Counted from the first letter of the stretch, positions 46,101-54,989 are shown. The stretch: DNA of 64,000 bases from Flavobacterium chilense (GCF_001602525.1 NZ_LSYT01000001.1:372001-436000), one strand, 5' to 3'. Numbers and translations: made by a program. The notes: generated from the sequence alone by a model not told the origin.

Positions 46101-49100
46101 AACAAATTAAAGCACGTGCAGAATATGTAAACAATGCAGGAGATGACAAAGCAGATGGAGTACGTTTATATTTTCAAAAAGGAACACAATTACTATGGGA
46201 TGAGGCTATAATTGCAAAAGATCATGATAGTAAAACGAAACAAAATAACGGTATTTCTGTAGAAAAGGGAGAACGCCTATATTTTAGGGTAAGCGCTGTT
46301 AAAGACGGAAATTTTGATGCGGTTATCTGGGATCCGATTATTACTTATTCTCAAGTAAAACAGTTCGACAGAGATAGCAATAATAATTTAGTTACAACCG
46401 ATTTTAATGTTCCTGTAATTTTAAAAGATGCCAATTTATATTCGTTGTCAACCTATAAAGCAAGTACAGATTTTTTTAGCAGTAATAACACATCAAAAGT
46501 AATTCCTGTTGCGGGAACTGTTTCCTTTAAAGGAATATTGAATAAACCGGTTACATCCGATCATATCCGACTGATGATTACCAAAACCTATTTGGGGCAA
46601 ACGAATCCTCCCGTAATCGTGTATCAAAAAAACTTTTGGGCGAATGATGTTGCGACTTTTGATTTAGCGTCTGTCAACCTCCCTGCTTTTGAGGCAGATA
46701 CGCAGGTGACATTGTCTTTAGAAACAAATACAAATATCAACTGGCAAAGCATTTCATTTGCTCCAACTATTACCATTCCTTCTTACCCGGGTACAGCAGT
46801 CGAAGAAGTACCAATGGAAGTGTATCATTTATTATATAATAAAAGAGAAGGAAATTACAATATACCAGGTGTTACTTCAACAGTTAGCGGAAAAGTGAAA
46901 CTGAATATACTGCCTCAGGATTTGATTTTGGCATCTGCTTTTCCTCCGGGGCCAGTTGATAGTTATAATGGAGAAGTAATACTTTCAGCTAAGCAGAATA
47001 ATATCCTTCTGGCACGTAAACGTTACAAGCTTATATCGGGAACATTGGTTGAAGTTATCAATGCTTTTGATAATGCAGTAGTTTATCCCGATGCAGCATC
47101 AGGAATTCCAATTCAGGTAGAAACTACAGTTTCAAATCCGCTGTCTGTAAATATTCTGAGAAATTATCCAAAAGCAAATGCACTTAATATTCAGGTTCAG
47201 GTGACAGACTTAAAAGATGTTACAGATCTTACAGATGATGTTGTATGGAATGCTGTTACAGATGATTTTGGTGTTTACAGCCTTTTAAATCCTGATGAAA
47301 GAACCTTAGGATTGTACCATAGAAACTGGGGAGGGTTTGTAATTAACGGAACCCTCGCTTCGAATATTATAGATCAGACCAAACTAAAACAATCTGACGC
47401 TTATGCTACAGAGCCCGATGTTAATAACACCGATCCGGAAAATTATGATGGCAAAGGGTATGAAGTTTCAGAGAATTATTTTGTGTCTTTAAATCCATCT
47501 TATACAAAAGCAAAATGGGAAGGTTTAGAAGAATCAATTTATATAAAAGGTGCAATAATAGGAACATCAAGACTTGGAGAAGATGATATTGCAGATTATA
47601 CAGACTTCTCTTTGCCTAAATTAGAAGGAGGAAGTACATCGGCACTGGACATGATCAGCGAAAGTAAAAGTAAAAGTATCGGAGCTGGAATTGGTGCAGG
47701 GCCTAACAATATGGGCTTTAGTAAATCTATAGACGGAGATTCGTATGTAACGCAAACCATGGGCGATTTTAATGGAGATGGTTTCCCGGATTATATCAGA
47801 GGAAGTAATGTACAATTGACAAAACCAGTTGGAAGTATTTCTGATGAAGTATTCAGCTTGGGAGATAATTTCAGCCATGCCGAAACAACTGCCGAAGGAC
47901 CAAATTATGGAGGGGGTTACAGTCATGGTAAAGCAAAAAGTGCAGGAGTATTGGTAATAGGAAAAGAAGCTGCAAATAGAATAGCAGCACAATCTGCTGC
48001 TGATAAAGAAGCTGATAAAGCAAAAAACACGATGTCTGTAAGTGCTTCTCAGGGTTATGGAACCGATAAATCAAAAATGATCCACGCAGATATTAACGGG
48101 GACGGATTACCAGATAAAATAACTGATGCCGGAACGGTGTTATTGAATACTGGATACGGTTTTTTAGCTGCTGAAAACTGGAATAACAACGGACTCAACG
48201 CAGGAACTTCTACTGATTGGAGTCTTGGTTTAGGATATAATTTTAATGCTGGATCTATTACAGCGGGAGCCAATTATGCACGATCCACATCTGACGGAAA
48301 TAAATCTTTTATGGATATTAATGGTGATGGGCTTCCTGATAAAATTGAGTATGTACTGGATAAAATGATTGTGTCTTTAAACTTAGGAGCATCTTTTGAT
48401 ACACCTATCATCTATCCAACATATTCTGAAATGAACCGTAATAAAAGTGTGAGTTATGGTTTTAATGCAGGTTATTCCTATGACATTCCTATTTGGTTGC
48501 TGCGCCTTACGCCATCATTAGGAGCCAGTAAAGGATGGAGTACTTCACGTTCCGAAGCTACTTTTATGGATATTGACGGAGATGGAAATACCGATTATGT
48601 TATATCTACAGACGAAAATAATTTGAAAGTGCGTCTCTCGAACATCAAAAGAACCAATAAATTAAAAAGCGTCACTAATGGTGCTGGAAATAGCTATGTC
48701 GTTGATTATGCATTAGTAAAACCGAGTTATGAGAATCCATCTGCAAAATGGGTTTTACAATCGGTTGATTTATTTGACGGGCATGCTGGTGATGGTATCG
48801 ATCGTACAATTGCAAAATTCACATACGAAGACGGTTTCTACGACCGCCGTGAGAGAGAATTTTACGGTTTCGGAAAAGTAATTCAACAGCAGATTGACGC
48901 AGCTGATAATTCAGTTTTCACAACAACGGTTCAGGAATTTTATAATCAGGATTATTTCAGAAAAAATCTTTTAAAGCACGGTTATACATTAGATAAAAAT
49001 GACAAAATACGCCAAGCGTCAGAAAACGAATATAGCTTTATAGATGTAGCGACTCAGGCAAGTGTTTCGGTAGCAGAGTTAAATTTACCTTCGTGCGATG

Positions 49101-52100
49101 CCAAACGTATTTTTGTAGGATTGATTCATACCAATCAAAAAACATATGAAGGCGGCAGCGATTATCTGGAAACCAATACGTTTAATACCTACGATGCCAA
49201 CGGAAATATCATTCAATATGAAGATTTAGGAAATGGTACTGCGAATGATAAAGTAACCGCTAAAATTAGTTATTATGAAAGCACCACACCATATTACGGT
49301 GGCATAGCAAAACAACTCGAAGTGTTTACCACGGAAGGTTTAAAACGTAAAAGATCCACAACTATCAATACTACAACGGCAGAAGTTACGCAGATCAAAA
49401 ATTACGCTACAGCAGATAAAATTGCCGTTACCGATATTATCTATGACACTTACGGTAACCTGCAGAAAATTACAGGACCATTAAACCAAAAAGGACAGCG
49501 TATGACATTGGATTATGTATTTGATGGAGAAAATCATCAGTATATAGCCGAGATCAAAGATGCTTTTGGATACCAAAATAAAGTAGAGTTTGATTATCGT
49601 TTTGGAGTACCACTAAAAACAACTGATCGTAATGATCAAAGTACGATTTATACATTGGATGCTAAAGGTCGTCCATTAACTATAAAAGCACCTTATGAGA
49701 TTGCTTCAGGCAAACCCTATACTATTGCTTACGAATATTTCCCAGATGCAAAAGTTCCGTATGCTAAAACCAGAAACTACGATCCGGAATTAGATAAAGA
49801 TATTGAGACTTATACCTATACAGATGGACTCGACAGGACATTGCAGATTAAGAAAACAGCCAGTTTGTTTACACAGGCAGGAAGTGCTGATAAGGAAGCG
49901 CAGATTGTATCTGGAAAAATAATTTATGATGGATTAGGAAGACCCATTATAAGTTATTATCCTACAACAACTACTTCTATTGATAATAATTTCAGCACTG
50001 CATTATCAAGCGTAACACCTACTGAAACAGAATATGACGAAACAGGACGTACAATAAAAGTGACATTATCTGATGGAAGTACTAACACAACCACTTTTGC
50101 ATTAGAAAACTATGATGGTCTGCCAGTATTGCGCACTACACAAACGGATGCTTTAAATAAAACCAGTCAGACGTACACAGATGCAACTGGTCAGAATATA
50201 GCCAGTATGCATAATGATCTAGTTACAAAGTTTGAAACTAGTGCATTAGGAGAAATAGTCAAGGTTACTGATGCAATGGATCATGTTATCAAAAGCAGTT
50301 ACGACTGGCTGGGCCGACGTATTGAACTTACACATCCTGATGCAGGAACAAGTACTATGCAGTATGATCTGGCAGGGAACTTAACCACCCGTATCACTCA
50401 GGATATTAAAAATACAGTTCCAAATGGAGGATCTATTCAATATGAATACAATTTTAATAGACTAGAATCTATAAAATATCCTAAAAACCCACAAAATAAT
50501 GTACAATACAATTATGGCAAAGCCGATGGAACAGCAGCGCGTCGAGGCAGATTGTGGTTTGTACAGGATGCCAGTGGCGGACAGGAATTCTTTTACGGAA
50601 AATTAGGCGAGATCGAAAAAGAAATTCGAACGCTTCGTATTACGCCAACAGATATTCAAACCTATATTTCGCAGTACGAGTATGATACCTGGAACAGAAT
50701 CCAGAAAATGACGTATCCTGACGGCGAAGTAGTAGAATATACTTATAACCGCGCGGGAAATCTGCAGAGCATGCAGGGTAAAAAAGAAAACCATACTTAC
50801 GATTACATCAAGCAGTTGAGTTATGATGAATTCGAGCAGCGCAAATATTTAAAATACGGAAACGATACCGAAACCAATTATACTTATGATCCTGTGATGA
50901 GAAGGTTACAGCAGTTACAAATTAAAAGCGGTGCCAGACAAGTCATGAATAACTCGTACAGTTATGATTTGGTCGGAAATGTTTTAGGTATTAAAAATAT
51001 AGCTCCAGTAGTAAACAATACTTTAGGCGGAACATCAAACCATGAATATCAGTATGATGATTTTTACCGATTAAAATATGCAAAAGCTACCTATCAGGGT
51101 GAGTTTACCAAAGCAAGTTATGAGCTGAATATGAGCTATAACAAGATGCACAATATTATCAAGAAAGATTTGGTTCATACAATAAACAATGAGCAGAAAG
51201 GTTATGTTTTAGATTATAATTATGATAACGCATTACATCCTAATGCGCCAAACAAAATTGCTGAGTCCGGTAAAGCTGAGCCGAGAGAATATATTTACGA
51301 CGGCAACGGAAACCCTACAAGTTATACTGAAGATAAAAGTTTCAGAAAAATGAACTGGGACGAGGAAAATCATTTAATGGGAATCAATGATAACGGAAGA
51401 ATTTATCAATTTACCTATGATGCTGACGGAGAAAGGGTTATTAAAAGTTCAGGAGATTCTCAAAATGTAGCCATTAACGGCGAAACTGCCGCTACTATTG
51501 TACATACCGATGATTATACGGGTTATGTTTCTCCTTATTTTGTTATCAGTAAAGGAAAATTCACTAAACATTATTTTGAAGGAGCAGGACGTGTAGTAAG
51601 TAAACTAGGGAATGGAACTTTTGCCCAGCCTTTGGGTATTACCGCAGGTGGCGTAAACTATTCTAAAAGAACTGCTGAACAGCAAAAAGCCTTGGACAAT
51701 TATGTGAAAAGTTTAGGCGTACCTCCAGGACCACCAACGCAACAAGGTATCTATGCAACACCAGAATTTACAGGAGATCCATATCCAAGTGAAGTAATAA
51801 AACCCGTTGAAGAAAATCAGGAACCACCGGAAGGCTGGCCTAGAAATCCTATTTTTAATGCTCCCGGAGATGTTCCGGGACCACCCGTACAATTTGGACC
51901 ACCCGTAGAACCAACAACGGTTAAAGCAGGAGAAGGATTTACAGGAATTGGTTTGCCGGAGAATGATATTTTTTATTTTCATCCGGATCATTTGGGAAGT
52001 ACTTCGTATATTACAACCCGAAACGGAAGTATAAGCCAGCATGTGGAGTATATTGCTTTTGGAGAAGTTCTGTTTGAAGAGCATAGTTCTTCTTTTTCTA

Positions 52101-52846
52101 GTCCTTATTTGTTTAATGGAAAGGAGTTGGATAGGGAAACGAATCTTTCTTATTATGGGGCGAGGTACTATGATGCTAAAACTAGTTTATGGCTGAATGT
52201 TGATCCGTTGGCAGTTTATAATCCTGTAATGGAAAGTCAATTTTATGTAGATGGGCAGCATAATGGTGGTGTGTTTAATGATATGAATCTAAATAGTTAT
52301 GGCTATTGTTATCAAAATCCTATAAGATATATTGATCCAAATGGGAAGCAGGTTGACCGTGTAAAGCATAAAATAGTAAATGCATATATTCCTGAAGCAA
52401 CATGGCCAAATGTTTATAAAACCCATAAAATGGGAGTTGAAAAAGGAAATCCGTTATTAATAACTTATGATTCAGATAGAACCAATGCACGAAAACGAAG
52501 AAATGATGCAAGAGTGGCAAATAATGGATTAAGAATTCCTGAACACCATTTAGATGAATATCCTTATGCTTCTACAAAAGAGGGAGGTAAAAATGCAGCG
52601 ATTAATACTGTGCCTGCATCAGAAAATATGTCTCATGGTGGATATCTCGGGAGTTTAGTTCGTTTAAATGATATGAAAACAGGAGATAAATTTAATATTA
52701 TCTTAGTGCCTAAGCCTCCTAAAGAACCTGAAAAAGTTCCAGATTCAGTTCCAGAACCCAAAGTGTCCAAACCAGTTCTAGTAACATTAATAATTATTGG
52801 GATTTTATCAACAATTTTTTCGGGCGGTTCTCAATACTCTTATTAA
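43145..52846 (+). CDS. SpvB/FG-GAP/Rhs polymorphic toxin with NucA/NucB-like DNase tip
   Basis: This 3233-residue protein starts with a membrane-type signal (about residues 1-20). An SpvB-like region (PGGRGGMQPSLNLQYDSDGG near residue 456) and several FG-GAP calcium-binding repeats (DLDGDGLPDKV, FNRDGLVDYV, DINGDGLPDKI twice, DIDGDGNTDYV) follow. Then come many YD/Rhs repeats, a proline-rich segment (about 2860-2940) and the Rhs core (DHLGSTSYITTRNGS near 2948, NGKELDRETNLSYYGARYYD near 2990). The tip (about 3104-3190; HLDEYPYASTKEGG and VPASENMSHGGYLGS) resembles the NucA/NucB DNase. The last 20 residues hold a hydrophobic helix, unusual for such a tip. A SUKH-like immunity gene follows. Confidence 0.85.
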   Translation: MKNKIIILVFLIGSFLFAANFGGYNFHSLFSQNTSEKETVLSKTDSIGIIKNEIKNTKSFSADIAEGIIGVADASDVDDAYDNVFHLKVDELPLSTESAYLEYDLYGYDQAASISRSLNNQPSIGGQFLSQNKNWNKQSELLSEKSLRQGDNVLLFTAPEGVANSYRIKNVHIVYKSVLPKTDFTLLKSADKLYVKGTNFPSQIKKMSIGGIAIDLNQPEFELVFDAAAIEKSITVTKEMANGIIATEKLEVRQFVKVDFYRPLENAKESIFKTINFETVNTLDYKDFSADFPIGALKTNVKVSVSGLRKIDIAPLNSAMVNVTATNAGFRLLPHGTIFDKTVTLSLPFDKKAIPEGYTEKDINVFYFDENKRLWQEVTKDSLDIKQGIIKAKTTHFTDFIAGIIKMPESPETSGYTPTSIKDLKAASPLVGIQSIAPPSANGRGTASTGFSIVIPGGRGGMQPSLNLQYDSDGGHSWAGMGWDISTPAVSIDTRWGAPRYDTTNETETYTITGEQLIPNSHRAAWTARTADKQFYPRREGAFQQIIRKGSSPKNYYWVIKDKSGVASYYGGTASGLTTAGILQDASGNIGHWALCLQVDLKGNTVEYEYDKKDGELYLKKVYYTGFGSQKGNYSVTFVKNSDLGEANRLDVQVSARLGFKQLNNQLLRKIELRYKSDMVRSYELNYKEGAFKKTLLKSISEYDSESKLFYTNTLDYFDDVRDASGKYNPFGPELKWDVSSDNLVNTAIPSINDILFSGHHSLVSSSEGSNIGINYRIGVGFVGQTGNLKPFTVGGHGGNGWGTSDTAVLMEDLDGDGLPDKVFKNKNGVFYRKNLSASGQNSFGEMQEINISDVGYSKSTSFNWGVDLNLKFGNIGYDEERSTSKTKIYFMDFNRDGLVDYVRNGQVYYNRLVNGVPTFKPSSLGTPSPVAGGGNVTITGTTTLSIEEIEKQNPLHDVVRMWEAPVKGIISVSHEYQLIKETTPEQIKARAEYVNNAGDDKADGVRLYFQKGTQLLWDEAIIAKDHDSKTKQNNGISVEKGERLYFRVSAVKDGNFDAVIWDPIITYSQVKQFDRDSNNNLVTTDFNVPVILKDANLYSLSTYKASTDFFSSNNTSKVIPVAGTVSFKGILNKPVTSDHIRLMITKTYLGQTNPPVIVYQKNFWANDVATFDLASVNLPAFEADTQVTLSLETNTNINWQSISFAPTITIPSYPGTAVEEVPMEVYHLLYNKREGNYNIPGVTSTVSGKVKLNILPQDLILASAFPPGPVDSYNGEVILSAKQNNILLARKRYKLISGTLVEVINAFDNAVVYPDAASGIPIQVETTVSNPLSVNILRNYPKANALNIQVQVTDLKDVTDLTDDVVWNAVTDDFGVYSLLNPDERTLGLYHRNWGGFVINGTLASNIIDQTKLKQSDAYATEPDVNNTDPENYDGKGYEVSENYFVSLNPSYTKAKWEGLEESIYIKGAIIGTSRLGEDDIADYTDFSLPKLEGGSTSALDMISESKSKSIGAGIGAGPNNMGFSKSIDGDSYVTQTMGDFNGDGFPDYIRGSNVQLTKPVGSISDEVFSLGDNFSHAETTAEGPNYGGGYSHGKAKSAGVLVIGKEAANRIAAQSAADKEADKAKNTMSVSASQGYGTDKSKMIHADINGDGLPDKITDAGTVLLNTGYGFLAAENWNNNGLNAGTSTDWSLGLGYNFNAGSITAGANYARSTSDGNKSFMDINGDGLPDKIEYVLDKMIVSLNLGASFDTPIIYPTYSEMNRNKSVSYGFNAGYSYDIPIWLLRLTPSLGASKGWSTSRSEATFMDIDGDGNTDYVISTDENNLKVRLSNIKRTNKLKSVTNGAGNSYVVDYALVKPSYENPSAKWVLQSVDLFDGHAGDGIDRTIAKFTYEDGFYDRREREFYGFGKVIQQQIDAADNSVFTTTVQEFYNQDYFRKNLLKHGYTLDKNDKIRQASENEYSFIDVATQASVSVAELNLPSCDAKRIFVGLIHTNQKTYEGGSDYLETNTFNTYDANGNIIQYEDLGNGTANDKVTAKISYYESTTPYYGGIAKQLEVFTTEGLKRKRSTTINTTTAEVTQIKNYATADKIAVTDIIYDTYGNLQKITGPLNQKGQRMTLDYVFDGENHQYIAEIKDAFGYQNKVEFDYRFGVPLKTTDRNDQSTIYTLDAKGRPLTIKAPYEIASGKPYTIAYEYFPDAKVPYAKTRNYDPELDKDIETYTYTDGLDRTLQIKKTASLFTQAGSADKEAQIVSGKIIYDGLGRPIISYYPTTTTSIDNNFSTALSSVTPTETEYDETGRTIKVTLSDGSTNTTTFALENYDGLPVLRTTQTDALNKTSQTYTDATGQNIASMHNDLVTKFETSALGEIVKVTDAMDHVIKSSYDWLGRRIELTHPDAGTSTMQYDLAGNLTTRITQDIKNTVPNGGSIQYEYNFNRLESIKYPKNPQNNVQYNYGKADGTAARRGRLWFVQDASGGQEFFYGKLGEIEKEIRTLRITPTDIQTYISQYEYDTWNRIQKMTYPDGEVVEYTYNRAGNLQSMQGKKENHTYDYIKQLSYDEFEQRKYLKYGNDTETNYTYDPVMRRLQQLQIKSGARQVMNNSYSYDLVGNVLGIKNIAPVVNNTLGGTSNHEYQYDDFYRLKYAKATYQGEFTKASYELNMSYNKMHNIIKKDLVHTINNEQKGYVLDYNYDNALHPNAPNKIAESGKAEPREYIYDGNGNPTSYTEDKSFRKMNWDEENHLMGINDNGRIYQFTYDADGERVIKSSGDSQNVAINGETAATIVHTDDYTGYVSPYFVISKGKFTKHYFEGAGRVVSKLGNGTFAQPLGITAGGVNYSKRTAEQQKALDNYVKSLGVPPGPPTQQGIYATPEFTGDPYPSEVIKPVEENQEPPEGWPRNPIFNAPGDVPGPPVQFGPPVEPTTVKAGEGFTGIGLPENDIFYFHPDHLGSTSYITTRNGSISQHVEYIAFGEVLFEEHSSSFSSPYLFNGKELDRETNLSYYGARYYDAKTSLWLNVDPLAVYNPVMESQFYVDGQHNGGVFNDMNLNSYGYCYQNPIRYIDPNGKQVDRVKHKIVNAYIPEATWPNVYKTHKMGVEKGNPLLITYDSDRTNARKRRNDARVANNGLRIPEHHLDEYPYASTKEGGKNAAINTVPASENMSHGGYLGSLVRLNDMKTGDKFNIILVPKPPKEPEKVPDSVPEPKVSKPVLVTLIIIGILSTIFSGGSQYSY

Positions 52847-52856
52847 TTTTTTTCAT

Positions 52857-52884
52857 TAAATAATAAATAATAAATAATAAATAA
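52857..52884 (+). repeat. Four perfect tandem copies of TAAATAA
   Basis: Four perfect copies of a 7-base unit fill most of the 48-bp gap between the toxin stop codon and the ATG of the immunity gene. Slippage here would change the 5' leader of the immunity mRNA but no reading frame. Confidence 0.8.
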
Positions 52885-52894
52885 TTTCTACGTT

Positions 52895-53473
52895 ATGAAT
52901 AATAAATTAACGATTTTAAATCAAATTTTAAAAGAAATAAATCATCCAATTCTTCAAATTTTCGAGGAGTCAGAAAGTGAAAAAGATATAGAAAATAAGT
53001 TAGGTAAAATGAAGTTAGAGATTAACAAAAACCTTATAGACCTTTACTTATGGAGGGGAGGGGTTAATGGAGCTTCAGTGTATGATGGTACTTTTGAATA
53101 TTTTTTTTCTTTTGGTAGTTTTATTGATATAGGTTCAGCTTTTAGCTTATTATTATTAGATAGAAAAACACTAAAAATCTATGATAAAAAATTACCATTT
53201 ATTCAGTCATTAACTGGGGATACTGTTTCAATTGATTTATCAAGTAAAAGCTCAACTAGAGGAATGTTATTGTTGTTTTCCCCATCTCTTACTTTATCTT
53301 CTGAATTGATGACAGTATATGACTCTATTGAGAAATGGATTGAAACTATCATAGAGTGTTATAAAAGGAATGCATATAAAATGAATTCAGACGGAACTTT
53401 GGAGATAGATTATCAATTGGAAAAGGAAATCTCACTGGATTTAAATCCTCTTTCTGACTTTTGGAAATCATGA
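52895..53473 (+). CDS. SUKH (SMI1/KNR4)-like immunity protein
   Basis: This 192-residue protein has the layout of a SMI1/KNR4 (SUKH) domain. There is an N-terminal helix, then EINKNLIDLYLWRGGVNG (residues about 45-62), which matches the family pattern of a Leu-rich segment followed by W..G, then strands (YFFSFGSFIDIGSAF) and a C-terminal helix (DSIEKWIETIIECYKRNAY). No signal or membrane segment is present, so it is cytoplasmic. SUKH proteins are frequent immunity proteins of nuclease toxins. Its place 48 bp after the DNase-tipped Rhs gene makes it the likely cognate immunity gene. The match is by pattern, not by alignment. Confidence 0.7.
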   Translation: MNNKLTILNQILKEINHPILQIFEESESEKDIENKLGKMKLEINKNLIDLYLWRGGVNGASVYDGTFEYFFSFGSFIDIGSAFSLLLLDRKTLKIYDKKLPFIQSLTGDTVSIDLSSKSSTRGMLLLFSPSLTLSSELMTVYDSIEKWIETIIECYKRNAYKMNSDGTLEIDYQLEKEISLDLNPLSDFWKS

Positions 53474-54062
53474 CCCTTCTTGCTGGCGTGAGTTTCTCGT
53501 CCAGAAAATAGCAGTTTTGATATAGAAGAATATCTTATGAAGTAAAAACGAATAATCCAAACACTTCCAAAGAAAATACTCTAAGCTTTTAGAGAAGAAG
53601 TTAAGTAAACTTTGAACCGATCTATAGTAGTGATAACTGCTGGATAGCGCAGGCATCTTACTCGTAAACACAAAAATATAGAGAAAAATTTACAAACAAA
53701 AAACTCGTCACTAATGATGAGTTTTTTTATAGTCAAATCTATATTATGTTTATACTAACTAAACCACTCTGCACTGAAAGTGCAGAGGTTTGTTTGACAA
53801 GGGACTGAAAGTCCCTCTATTTTAAAACTTAAATAGTAATTTTTAAAAATGATATTCATCAATTTTAAACTAATATTTTATATTTTTTCGCATTACTAAA
53901 GTGCTGCAATAAATTGCAGGGTTTAAACCCAAATCTGAGACCAAATAAATAAAGGTGATTTTGATGAATATTTTTATGATGTTACTTTATGGACAGAAGG
54001 TTATAAATAATTTTGAATAAATCTTATTGTTTATAGAATCCTACAAACTCACTTAAAAACAG
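53474..54062. other. Gene-poor stretch with hairpins and a coding remnant
   Basis: No intact gene is seen. A terminator-like stem lies at 53701-53724 (AAACTCGTCA against TGATGAGTTT, one mismatch, then a T-run). Two hairpins with GAA loops follow: CTCTGCACT/AGTGCAGAG at 53767-53787 and AGGGACT/AGTCCCT at 53800-53816. Then come CTGCAAT/ATTGCAG (53904-53919) and the palindrome GGGTTTAAACCC (53919-53930). At 53951-54010 an in-frame tail (KGDFDEYFYDVTLWTEGYK, then stop) looks like the 3' end of a lost gene. Confidence 0.45.
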
Positions 54063-54296
54063 GAATATATTGCTTTTGGAAAGGAATTGAATTTAAGTTA
54101 TTATGGAGCTAGGTATTTGGATATGAAGACTAGTTTGTGGCTGAATATTGATCCATTGAAAGAAAAAAAGCCTAACTATTTCTTTGAAGTGGGTGATCCA
54201 AAAGGAGCTTCCGCTGCCCAAGTAGAAGCAATACAAGCTGCTGTAAAATATGGAGAACAAGTTGGAGTTAAAGTTAATGTTAGAATTGTAAAATAA
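54063..54296 (+). pseudogene. Orphan Rhs core/tip remnant with a different C-terminus
   Basis: The frame is open from 54057 to 54296 and encodes EYIAFGKELNLSYYGARYLD then MKTSLWLNIDPL. This matches the Rhs core of the giant gene (EYIAFGE...NGKELDRETNLSYYGARYYDAKTSLWLNVDPL) with about 25 residues missing inside. After the core the sequence is new (GDPKGASAAQVEAIQAAVKYGEQVGVKVNVRIVK), so it is a different and probably partial toxin tip. It lacks a proper start codon and the rest of an Rhs protein. Such orphan tips are reservoirs that can recombine into the full-length gene through the shared core. A CdiI-like gene follows within 4 bp of its stop. Confidence 0.75.
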
Positions 54297-54341
54297 AAAT
54301 ATGAAAAGTTGTACCATTTATAAAACAAATAAAAATTATAT
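54267..54341 (+). repeat. Direct repeat copy 1: toxin tail plus start of immunity gene
   Basis: About 73-75 bp starting GTTAAAGTTAATGTTAGAAT and running past the ATG of the immunity gene recur at 54990-55062, with only a 2-bp length difference before the ATG. Each copy covers the last codons of a toxin tail (VKVNVRIVK) and the first 13 codons of a CdiI-like gene. Confidence 0.85.
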
Positions 54342-54759
54342 AATAGTTACACAATCAATATGTGATATAGGTGCTAGAATAATTGATAATCCTATTTATG
54401 TTATTCCTGTGGAAACAAATATTGAAGAATTAAGAGAGAAAGTATTTGATTCTTTAAATAATAGCAGAACTGATGTGTATACACCAAAAAGAGATGAATG
54501 GTCACTGTTTGAAAAAAGGGATTTAGAAAAGATGGGACAGAAATCTTTTATAACGCTGTACAAAAATTCTAATAGTTGCAATTTAGCTTTAGAAAATGAT
54601 ATTTTAACTATTCAGCCTGATCAATATTGTGAGCCTAATAAACCAAAAAGTGGTTTATGTTCAGTAAAAGAAGCGGCAATACAGATAAATTTAATTAATA
54701 CAGATAAAACTGAAGTAATGAAAATATTAATCGAGATGTTAAGTGTTTCTTATAAATAA
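54301..54759 (+). CDS. CdiI-like immunity protein, copy A
   Basis: This 152-residue cytoplasmic-looking protein begins MKSCTIYKTNKNYIIVTQS. It has the order seen in contact-dependent inhibition immunity proteins: short strands, then IYVIPVETNIEELREKVFDSLNNSRTDV, then a helix with a Trp (DEWSLFEKRDLEKMG), then SITLYKNS-type strands. It lies 4 bp after the orphan Rhs tip, the usual place for a cognate immunity gene. It is paralogous to the gene at 55022-55480, with the first 13 residues identical and the later residues diverged. The immunity role is inferred from position and paralogy. Confidence 0.6.
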   Translation: MKSCTIYKTNKNYIIVTQSICDIGARIIDNPIYVIPVETNIEELREKVFDSLNNSRTDVYTPKRDEWSLFEKRDLEKMGQKSFITLYKNSNSCNLALENDILTIQPDQYCEPNKPKSGLCSVKEAAIQINLINTDKTEVMKILIEMLSVSYK

Positions 54760-54845
54760 AAATTTAATAACCTGATGGCTTAGATATGGGCAACAATCGC
54801 GCGAAAATTCTTTTCGTGCCGACAAACAATAGGTTAATTAGTCCA

Positions 54846-54956
54846 GCAAAATTTGATTTTAAATGCAATAAATATTGCTTTACAAGCTTTGATACAGGTA
54901 AAAAAAGATATTCCAAGAAGGATGATTTACAGTATAAATATCTCTTTAAAAAATAA
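54846..54956 (+). pseudogene. Truncated 3' copy of the lipoprotein gene found at 56762-57256
   Basis: The frame reads AKFDFKCNKYCFTSFDTGKK, then RYSKKDDLQYKYLFKK and stop. It matches the C-terminus of the downstream lipoprotein (AKFDFKCDKYCYTNFGSNKD, then IYLRKDCLQYNYLFKK and stop), and even the bases after the stop (AAGGT) agree. No start codon or signal peptide remains. It is a 36-codon relic left between the two CdiI-like genes, evidence of duplication and deletion in this island. Confidence 0.8.
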
Positions 54957-54989
54957 GGTTTGTGAGGATAAAAAAATCTGAACGAATCG

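Noticed and set aside
47621..47992. Open frame on the minus strand inside the giant Rhs gene
   Set aside because: It is the reverse of FG-GAP-coding DNA; the Cys/Ser-rich product is typical of an antisense frame.
53767..53930. CRISPR-like array in the hairpin region
   Set aside because: The stems differ from each other and there are no regularly spaced identical repeats or cas genes.
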